DNA from: an uncultured Saprospiraceae bacterium
GTDB taxonomy: Bacteria > Bacteroidota > Bacteroidia > Chitinophagales > Saprospiraceae
Reading direction: 5' to 3'
Length of the DNA: 19,333 bases
Assembly: GCA_937967535.1 (NCBI GenBank)
Contig: CALCMV010000039.1
Coordinates: 1 to 19,333 of the forward strand
Below are positions 13,973 to 19,333 of the stretch, in pieces (position 1 is the stretch's first letter; each line of letters begins with the position of its first letter). A model generated the notes under the pieces. That model searched no databases and was not told the origin of the DNA. It saw only the letters and a list, made by a program, of their open reading frames with translations. A program made the translations under genes and the position numbers.

Positions 13973-15088
13973 ATGGAAAAAATAAAAATAGGCATCACGA
14001 TTGGTGATGTGAACGGTATAGGTCTTGAGGTAATATTAAAAACCCTTGAAGATGAGCGTATTACAAATCTTTGTACACCTGTAGTGTACGGCTCGTCGAA
14101 AGTCATGGCTTACCACCGAAATATCGTACAGACTGAATCTTTTCAATATAAAAATATTCGCTCGGCAGAGCGCGTATTTGATGATACGGTCAATGTGGTC
14201 AACTGCTGGCAAGATAGTGTCAATATCCAACTCGGACGCATCAATGAGGAAGGCGGCAGCTACGCCATGAAATCACTTCATGCAGCAGCCTACGAATTGG
14301 AATCCGGTTATATTGATGCTCTGGTAACTGCACCTATCCACAAAAAAGCGATGCAGATGGCGGGATTTAAATATCCCGGACATACCGAGTTTTTTACCGA
14401 CAAATTTAAGGCAGAAGAAAGTCTCATGTTTATGGTCAATGACGACCTGCGTATAGGCTTGGCAACCAATCACCTGCCCCTATCGCGCGTATCAGAGTCG
14501 GTCAATGAAGATATCATCTGCAAAAAACTCATGATTATGAGCAATACCCTCAAGAAAGACTTTGGAATTGACAAACCGAGAATTGCCGTACTCGCCCTCA
14601 ATCCTCATGCAGGCGACGGCGGACTTATCGGCAAAGAAGAAGAAGAAATCATACAACCCGCCCTCAAGACTGCCGAACAACTCGGCATTTTTGCCTTCGG
14701 ACCTTACTCTGCGGATGGCTTTTTTGGCTCCCGCAAATTCAAGCAATTTGATGCTATACTGGCAATGTATCACGACCAAGGGCTTGTACCCTTCAAGGCA
14801 TTATCCTTTGGGGCTGGGGTCAATTATACGGCAGGTTTGCCTGTGATACGCACCTCGCCCGACCACGGAACAGGACACGACATTGCAGGTCAAAATGTAG
14901 CCGACCCATCTTCATTTCGTTCAGCGATATTTTTGGCGATAGACCTTGTAAAGAATCGTCGCAATTACTTCGAGATGCACAAAGATTCGCTCGATAAAAA
15001 TAAAATCCTCAAAATGGAGCAAACCGCCGACGATGTTACCGACCCCGACGAGCCGGATGCAAGTACCGATAGAGGAGATGAATCATAA
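13973..15088 (+). CDS. pdxA: 4-hydroxythreonine-4-phosphate dehydrogenase
   Basis: PdxA oxidises 4-phosphohydroxy-L-threonine with NAD(P) in the DXP-dependent pathway to pyridoxal 5'-phosphate, acting as a cytoplasmic dimer that uses a divalent metal. The 371-residue product begins IGITIGDVNGIGLEV, has VTAPIHKKAM (118-127) and GHTEFF (136-141), and carries metal-ligand histidines His167 (ATNHLPL), His212 (LNPHAGDGG) and His267 (MYHDQGLVP). These are each one position from the E. coli ligands 166, 211 and 266. RTSPDHGTGHDIAG near 293-306 is also conserved. A poorly conserved acidic tail (about 350-371) extends beyond the usual end of roughly 330-350 residues. The pcsA-like gene starts 18 nt downstream, so the two are probably one operon. 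Confidence 0.95.
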   Translation: MEKIKIGITIGDVNGIGLEVILKTLEDERITNLCTPVVYGSSKVMAYHRNIVQTESFQYKNIRSAERVFDDTVNVVNCWQDSVNIQLGRINEEGGSYAMKSLHAAAYELESGYIDALVTAPIHKKAMQMAGFKYPGHTEFFTDKFKAEESLMFMVNDDLRIGLATNHLPLSRVSESVNEDIICKKLMIMSNTLKKDFGIDKPRIAVLALNPHAGDGGLIGKEEEEIIQPALKTAEQLGIFAFGPYSADGFFGSRKFKQFDAILAMYHDQGLVPFKALSFGAGVNYTAGLPVIRTSPDHGTGHDIAGQNVADPSSFRSAIFLAIDLVKNRRNYFEMHKDSLDKNKILKMEQTADDVTDPDEPDASTDRGDES

Positions 15089-15106
15089 CTCGCAAACGCT
15101 CAACTC

Positions 15107-15832
15107 GTGACTTACACACTCAAACAAAAAGCCCTCGCGATGGGCGTTCACTTATTCACCTCTACGGGAGTAATCGCTGCATTTATGGCGATACGGGCGA
15201 TTAGTGAAACCCCTGTCAACTGGCAACGCGATGCGATGCTGTGGCTCATCCTCGCCTTATTTATAGATGGCGTAGATGGTGCAATGGCGCGTGCCGTAAA
15301 AGCCAAAGAAGTACTACCCGGTTGGGATGGAAAAGCGATTGATTATGTGATTGATTTTCTGACCTATGCCGTTATTCCTGCCTTCTTTTTTTACCAATCT
15401 GATTTATTGCCCGAAGCATGGAAATTGCCCGCCGTATTTGTAATTTTATTAGTTTCTGCCATGTACTACGGCAAAATGGGAATGGTCTCTAATGATATGT
15501 ATTTCGTAGGCTTCCCTGTAATGTGGAATATGGTCGTGTATACACTGTTTTTTGTGTTGGATTTAAATGTATGGCTCAATCTCACCCTTGTTTTTTTCTT
15601 TTGCGTGATGCACTTTGTTCCCCTCAAATACGTTTATCCGAGTCGTACGCTGCATTTCAAAACCCTGAATATTCTCAACACCGTCCTCTTTTTCATTTCC
15701 AATGGAATTATTTTATATTTATACCCTGAAAAACATAGTTGGCTGACGGCAGTTGCTATTCTCACCATTCTCTACTATGGCTGGATGACGATTTACGGGT
15801 CCTTTATTGTAGAAGAAAACATCAAATCGTAA
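15107..15832 (+). CDS. pcsA: CDP-alcohol phosphatidyltransferase, phosphatidylcholine synthase-like
   Basis: The 241-residue integral membrane enzyme has about seven or eight hydrophobic segments. The CDP-alcohol phosphotransferase motif is complete: Asp54, Asp57-Gly58, Ala61-Arg62, then Gly75, Asp79 and Asp83. The spacing from Arg to Gly (12 residues) and the sequence ARAVKAKEVLPGWDGKAIDYVIDFLTY resemble bacterial PcsA, which joins CDP-diacylglycerol and choline to phosphatidylcholine in the inner membrane. GVHLFTSTGVIAAF at the N-terminus also matches PcsA. The start used is GTG at 15107; an in-frame ATG at 15140 (MGVHLF) would still retain the core. It sits 18 nt after pdxA, an unexpected pairing. 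Phosphatidylserine or phosphatidylglycerophosphate synthase activity is less likely given the PcsA-type motif. Confidence 0.82.
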   Translation: MTYTLKQKALAMGVHLFTSTGVIAAFMAIRAISETPVNWQRDAMLWLILALFIDGVDGAMARAVKAKEVLPGWDGKAIDYVIDFLTYAVIPAFFFYQSDLLPEAWKLPAVFVILLVSAMYYGKMGMVSNDMYFVGFPVMWNMVVYTLFFVLDLNVWLNLTLVFFFCVMHFVPLKYVYPSRTLHFKTLNILNTVLFFISNGIILYLYPEKHSWLTAVAILTILYYGWMTIYGSFIVEENIKS

Positions 15833-15859
15833 GAATGTGTTTATAGGCTATGTTGAATG

Positions 15860-16027
15860 TAAGGGAAGTCACAACAAATAATCTACCCAAACTACTCGTT
15901 CTTTTTCGCTCACTCTGCGTTGCAAAAATGGTCATCCCAAATGCTTTCGGGACTCACATTTTCGCGCCTTGATTGAACAAAAAATAACATCGCATTTTGG
16001 GTAGACTATTTATTTTGACTTCCCTTA
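15860..16027. mobile_element. 168-bp MITE-like foldback with 32-bp terminal inverted repeats
   Basis: The termini 15860-15891 and 15996-16027 are inverted repeats matching at 29 of 32 positions, starting TAAGGGAAGTCA and ending TGACTTCCCTTA. The interior also pairs imperfectly along its length (for example GCAAAAATG near 15921 with CATTTTCGC near 15957, around a CCCAAATGCTTTCGGG centre). The outermost TA on both sides would fit the TA target preference of IS630/Tc1-type transposases, but this is inference. It has no coding capacity. It sits between the convergent pcsA-like and pheS genes and could also end transcription in both directions. Confidence 0.65.
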
Positions 16028-16092
16028 TTTTCTTCTTTTAATGCGTTTAATAGGCGTTCATGTAGAGAGGTTTGTCGCCATTTCTATACGAA

Positions 16093-17124
16093 TCACAAGG
16101 CCGATTTAAATTGGCTTAAAAAGCGCACATCATTTTCAAATAAATAGCGAATATCACTGATACGGTATTGCAACATGGCTTGTCGCTCAATACCCATTCC
16201 CCATGCAAAGCCTGTATATTTTTCGGGGTCAATACCACAATTTGCCAATACCTGCGGGTCTACCATACCGCAGCCCAATATCTCCAACCAACCCGTTCCT
16301 TTCGTGATGCGGTAATCTACTTCGTCTTTTAATCCCCAGTAAACATCCATTTCTGCGCTCGGTTCGGTAAAAGGGAAATAGGAAGGGCGAAGGCGGATTC
16401 TGGTATCGCCGTACATTTCTCTGGCGTAATAATATAAGGTCTGTTTCATATCCGCAAAAGACACATTTTCATCAATATATAAGCCCTCGACTTGGTGAAA
16501 TTGGCAGTGCGAACGTGCCGAAATCGTCTCGTTGCGATACACCCGTCCGGGTGCGATGATGCGGATGGGCGGTTGCTGGTTTTTCATCACACGCGCCTGT
16601 ACGGATGAGGTATGTGTGCGTAGTAGGCGTGCAGGGTCGTTCATGAGGTAAAAGGTGTCTTGCATGTCGCGTGCGGGGTGGTCTTCAGGGGTATTCATGG
16701 CGGTAAAATTGTGCCAATCGTCCTCTATCTCGCGCTCCTCTGCCACTACGAATCCGATGCGTTGGAATATCTCAACAATCCGATTCATAACTATCGAAAC
16801 GGGGTGTCTTGCCCCCAATTCCAAAGGTTCTCCCGGCGCGGTCATATCAATTTGTTCGACAGTGGCATCTGCTTGTGCTTCAAATTGTTGTAGTAATTCG
16901 GTGTGTTTGGTTTCGGCAGCTTGTTTGATGCTATTGACGAGTTGACCGTATTCGCGTTTGCGTTCATTGTCCACATTACGAATTTCGCCCATTAAGCCCT
17001 TGACCGAACCTTTTGTACCAATGAATTTGATACGGTATTGCTCCAAATCTTCTTTAGTGGCAGGGACAGCCGATTGAATCTCTGCCAGTATTTCTTTTGC
17101 TTTATCGAATATTGCTTGTGACAT
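16093..17124 (-). CDS. pheS: Phenylalanine--tRNA ligase alpha subunit
   Basis: PheS forms the catalytic half of the (alpha-beta)2 cytoplasmic enzyme that charges tRNA-Phe. The 343-residue protein has the N-terminal coiled coil (about 1-90, with GTKGSVKGLM at 36-45) and the class II catalytic core. Motif 1 is around GARHPVS (104-110), motif 2 is GRVYRNETISARSHCQFHQVE (193-213), the substrate-binding stretch is RPSYFPFTEPSAE (246-258), and motif 3 is GFAWGMGIERQAML (305-318). The length is normal. The beta subunit gene pheT is not adjacent: downstream lies the convergent pcsA end, and upstream a repeat-rich gap. pheS and pheT are therefore unlinked here, as in some Bacteroidota. The ATG at 17124 gives a standard start with no Shine-Dalgarno. 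Confidence 0.96.
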   Translation of the reverse strand: MSQAIFDKAKEILAEIQSAVPATKEDLEQYRIKFIGTKGSVKGLMGEIRNVDNERKREYGQLVNSIKQAAETKHTELLQQFEAQADATVEQIDMTAPGEPLELGARHPVSIVMNRIVEIFQRIGFVVAEEREIEDDWHNFTAMNTPEDHPARDMQDTFYLMNDPARLLRTHTSSVQARVMKNQQPPIRIIAPGRVYRNETISARSHCQFHQVEGLYIDENVSFADMKQTLYYYAREMYGDTRIRLRPSYFPFTEPSAEMDVYWGLKDEVDYRITKGTGWLEILGCGMVDPQVLANCGIDPEKYTGFAWGMGIERQAMLQYRISDIRYLFENDVRFLSQFKSAL

Positions 17125-17140
17125 GCGAGTTTCGAGTTAC

Positions 17141-17202
17141 ACGTAGCACAGACATTCCTGTCTGTATTACACGAGGCACAGACAGGAATGTCTGTGTTAC
17201 GT
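17141..17202. repeat. Nested palindrome element E2 in the pheS leader
   Basis: Outer arms 17141-17165 and 17178-17202 pair at 24 of 25 positions around a 12-nt spacer (ATTACACGAGGC). Each arm contains its own hairpin, ACAGACA-TTCC-TGTCTGT (17148-17165) and ACAGACA-GGAA-TGTCTGT (17178-17195), with complementary loops. The outer ends (ACGTAGC, GTTACGT) and the CGAG in the spacer match element E1 at 9922-9985. It lies between the candidate pheS promoter and the pheS ATG, so it would be transcribed as the 5' leader. Confidence 0.85.
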
Positions 17203-17214
17203 TAAAAATGACTG

Positions 17215-17222
17215 CAAAGGTA
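17215..17222 (-). promoter_or_regulatory. Candidate -7 element of pheS
   Basis: Read on the - strand this is TACCTTTG followed by CA, fitting TAnnTTTG. It would start transcription near 17208, giving an 84-nt leader that contains almost all of the nested palindrome. No good TTTG is found 17-23 nt upstream, so the call is moderate. Confidence 0.45.
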
Positions 17223-17292
17223 CGGAATTTTATTATGTTTTATTTGGCTGAATGGGCTTGCTTTTATGGCAATCGTATTTTCGTGGTTCATG

Positions 17293-17334
17293 GTTCATAG
17301 TGAATAGTTCATAGTGAATAGTTCGTAGTTGATA
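17293..17334. repeat. Three tandem 14-bp units, GTTCATAGTGAATA
   Basis: Units at 17293-17306 and 17307-17320 are identical; the third (17321-17334) matches at 12 of 14 positions. Part-units extend leftward (GTGGTTCATG). It is upstream of the candidate pheS promoter. Confidence 0.75.
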
Positions 17335-17696
17335 GTTTGGTTTATCTCGGTATTTTATGGAAATGATATTTGATAATTATTTATTTGATATAAAATGCCG
17401 ACACTTATTTTTAAATAAAAGTTTGGAAAGCAATAGTAAGTCGGTGGACATTTACAAAACCTATGTGTGTCACACTCAAAACCTATCAATATGGGTGCAT
17501 CTCAAATTGTCTCATTTTTCTATTTTATTAAAAATCAATTAATTATAAAATTTAAATAATAATATTTATAAAATAATTTAAATTAATTAATGCGTATTTT
17601 CTTATTGTGTGTAAATTATTTTGTGAAATATTTTTATTATTATTAAAAAAATAATTTCGTAATTAATTGATTTTTAGACTGAAATACAAATGTAAT

Positions 17697-17726
17697 CTCG
17701 TCTGACATTTGGAAATGTCCGACGAG
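17697..17726. repeat. Hairpin CTCGTCTGACATTT-GG-AAATGTCCGACGAG
   Basis: 14-nt arms (17697-17710 and 17713-17726) pair at 13 of 14 positions around a GG loop. The CTCGTCTGAC motif also occurs at about 3022 and, as TTCGTCTGAC, at 11962, so this may be one member of a dispersed short repeat group. No T tract follows. Confidence 0.65.
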
Positions 17727-17866
17727 TAAACTACCCGATAACTTGTGGGGTATTGATAGATTTCCAAAATGCAAGGCGAGTAAATTTTGCCTTTCTATTT
17801 CAAAATGAATTTTATAGAAAAACCTTTCTTAAACAGGCTCTTAATGTAAAATGAATCATTCTCATA

Positions 17867-17907
17867 AAAAATGCGCCTGCAAGTATGAAACTCACAGACG
17901 CATTTTT
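17867..17907 (-). terminator. Terminator-like hairpin after the PKD protein gene
   Basis: AAAAATGCGCCTG (17867-17879) pairs with CAGACGCATTTTT (17895-17907) with one mismatch and a 15-nt loop. On the - strand the stem ends in a run of Ts, 43 nt past the stop codon at 17950. This is the usual form of an intrinsic terminator and may work in both directions. Confidence 0.7.
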
Positions 17908-17949
17908 CAAAAATCATTTCACCGGATTAGGCGAAAATTTGCTCGTTAC

Positions 17950-19333
17950 TTATTTAGGCACTCTTGATGATATACCGTTATTCTCAAACCAAAAGGACTT
18001 ATCCTCTCCGTTGACATCACCATTCAAATTAAAGTCGGGCGAAGTGTAATAATCAAACAAACCATTATCTTCCTCCCAAGGGATTTTATCCGAACCGAGT
18101 ATATCGTAACTTGGTAAATCCGTTTGGTCAGCATCGCCCGCAAACATTACCCACTTGCCGGAAGGCAATTGTTTTTGACCTGCCCCTGTATTGTTTCCGT
18201 TATAGCTTTCTGCCAATGTAAAATCGTAAGTTAATGTATTGTCTGCAATGCCAATCGCTTGCGGTGTCATCACCCCAACATGGTTGCGATGCTCAATGAC
18301 AATATACATAGAATTAACATTCGTCGGCAAAGAGAAGGCTTCAGGAATTTGTACTGTACCGTCTTTGAGCAATAAGGCAGCCGTCATGCCAATTTCAGTA
18401 TTTTTCTCAATAGCTGTTCTAAAAGAAACTAATAACCAATCAACTACATCCGGCGAATAATCGGCATCCGTCCATGTTTCACCTTCTGTACCCATATAAT
18501 TCCAGGGTGCGCGGTCATAGGGTTGACCTGCGGGTGTAGGCGTAGCCAGTGAACTGACAGGCGTTTGTCCGGGCAATAAACGGCGGTCGGTATTGAGGGT
18601 GGTCGTCATCTCGTTTTGACTGTCGAGATAGGTGCCTTCGAGTAGCACTTTGATGTCAAAATCTATACGTCCATTGACTTGAATATTGACAATATCAGTA
18701 CTAAATTCTGCCCCGTCATTCACAGAAAGGAGGAAGGATAATTCCATGTTCTGATTCGTATTCGGAATGGCGAAAATCGGCGTTGCACTCGTTGCATCAT
18801 CCAATGTAATACCGTCCGGAGGATACCATTGATAATTGAGTGGGTCGCCATCCGGGTCATAAGAATTGGTCGCATCTAAGGTGTATGTACCTGTGACAAC
18901 GAGCGTGTCCTGACCTGCGTCTGCAACAGGCATCGCGTTATTGCCCGCTTCAATTTCCCACGAACCATAACTCACATCATTTCCCGAAATTCCACTTGAA
19001 TATTTATTGAGTAATGTCAAATCAAGTCCAACCGAATAGGTACCGGGTGTATCATCAATCGCGGATAATCCGGTTAATTCAAATTCGGTTAATGAAATCG
19101 CATTAATAGATAAAGGACTCGCATCCAACATATTATTATCATACAATAAAACTAAAGCGTTTTGTACTTCCGAAACATCCAACAGTTGGTCGGAGAATGT
19201 CACCAAGAGTGGGTCGGGATGTGCGGTCAGCGTTTGATTCGCGGTCAAATCCCATTCGGCAGTCAAGGCAGATTCGTCAATGTAAATATCCATATTGTCC
19301 ATTGTTACATTGCCGTCTGCATCAACGACTACT
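17950..19333 (-). CDS. Secreted PKD-domain protein with dockerin-like C-terminus (5' end outside window)
   Basis: The frame stays open through the right edge of the window; about 460 C-terminal residues are visible and the first in-window ATG (19302) is probably internal, as VVVDADGNVT precedes it in frame. Counting from that Met, an Ig-like region spans about 20-118 (DPLLVTFSDQL...GTYSVGLDL). A PKD domain spans about 125-210, with VADAGQD and SYDPDGDPLNYQW. A Bacteroidota-type region follows at about 214-415 (PAGQPYDRAPWNYMGTE, VVDWLLVSFR, IVIEHRNHVGVMT). The end is DFNLNGDVNGEDKSFWFENNGISSRVPK, a single dockerin-like calcium loop (Asp423, Asn425, Asn427, Asp429, Asp434). It has no T9SS type A tail. 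It is likely extracellular and structural or adhesive; no catalytic motif is seen. A terminator-like hairpin follows the gene. Confidence 0.8.
   Translation of the reverse strand, partial: VVVDADGNVTMDNMDIYIDESALTAEWDLTANQTLTAHPDPLLVTFSDQLLDVSEVQNALVLLYDNNMLDASPLSINAISLTEFELTGLSAIDDTPGTYSVGLDLTLLNKYSSGISGNDVSYGSWEIEAGNNAMPVADAGQDTLVVTGTYTLDATNSYDPDGDPLNYQWYPPDGITLDDATSATPIFAIPNTNQNMELSFLLSVNDGAEFSTDIVNIQVNGRIDFDIKVLLEGTYLDSQNEMTTTLNTDRRLLPGQTPVSSLATPTPAGQPYDRAPWNYMGTEGETWTDADYSPDVVDWLLVSFRTAIEKNTEIGMTAALLLKDGTVQIPEAFSLPTNVNSMYIVIEHRNHVGVMTPQAIGIADNTLTYDFTLAESYNGNNTGAGQKQLPSGKWVMFAGDADQTDLPSYDILGSDKIPWEEDNGLFDYYTSPDFNLNGDVNGEDKSFWFENNGISSRVPK

Larger units (their letters stand above)
17125..17949. 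other. 825-bp intergenic region upstream of pheS, very AT-rich, with several repeats
   Basis: It holds the nested palindrome (17141-17202), the candidate pheS promoter, a 14-bp tandem repeat (17293-17334), a very AT-rich block (about 17520-17680), a 30-bp hairpin (17697-17726) and a terminator-like hairpin (17867-17907). No gene is credible; the short open frame at 17357-17542 has low-complexity, AT-driven composition. Confidence 0.6.

Noticed and set aside
17357..17542. 61-codon + strand open frame upstream of pheS
   Set aside because: It lies in AT-rich repeat-bearing DNA with no conserved motif or promoter and has random-like composition.

Overview
The window looks like a chromosomal segment of a low-GC Bacteroidota, probably a Saprospiria- or Chitinophagia-like lineage. 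Four things suggest this. A secreted protease carries a type IX secretion (T9SS) C-terminal sorting domain. Promoter-like sites fit the Bacteroidota TTTG / TAnnTTTG pattern. Genes mostly lack a Shine-Dalgarno sequence. The proteins belong to families typical of the phylum (DUF2279, AAA-ATPase_like/PD-(D/E)XK, DUF5009/HGSNAT-like, PKD proteins with a dockerin-like end). No rRNA, tRNA, CRISPR array, prophage or intact insertion sequence was found.

Layout. At 1-96 a + strand gene ends at the window edge. It is followed with no gap by a convergent - strand pair: a DUF2279 protein (97-1092) and an AAA-ATPase/PD-(D/E)XK protein (1111-2709). Just upstream of that pair lies a decayed 3' fragment of a second AAA/nuclease copy (2728-2968). 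Next come a - strand MEST-like alpha/beta hydrolase (3241-4161) and an 804-bp AT-rich gap. A large secreted Lys-C-type serine protease with a T9SS tail follows (4966-7497, +), then an SGNH hydrolase (7710-8408, -), an HGSNAT-like membrane acyltransferase (8782-9882, +), a DinB-fold protein (10085-10651, +) and a PanB homologue (10743-11573, -). After an 885-bp gap comes a + strand run of leucyl aminopeptidase (12459-13895), pdxA (13973-15088) and a phosphatidylcholine-synthase-like CDP-alcohol phosphatidyltransferase (15107-15832), converging on pheS (16093-17124, -). The window ends inside a - strand secreted PKD protein (17950 to past 19333).

How the genes relate. Most are unlinked housekeeping or accessory functions: pyridoxal phosphate and pantothenate synthesis, phenylalanyl-tRNA charging, peptide turnover, phospholipid synthesis and secreted degradative or adhesive proteins. 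Only pdxA-pcsA (18 nt apart) and AAA/nuclease-DUF2279 (18 nt apart) look like tight operons.

The strongest unexplained signal is between the genes. Every intergenic gap longer than about 75 bp holds at least one dyad symmetry, usually of a different sequence. Two of them (9922-9985 and 17141-17202) share an outer frame and a spacer motif but carry different inner hairpins, so they look like a repeat family with a variable core. Others are long foldbacks of 135-170 bp resembling MITEs. No tool was run: family calls rest on motif recognition from memory, and homology claims need a database search.
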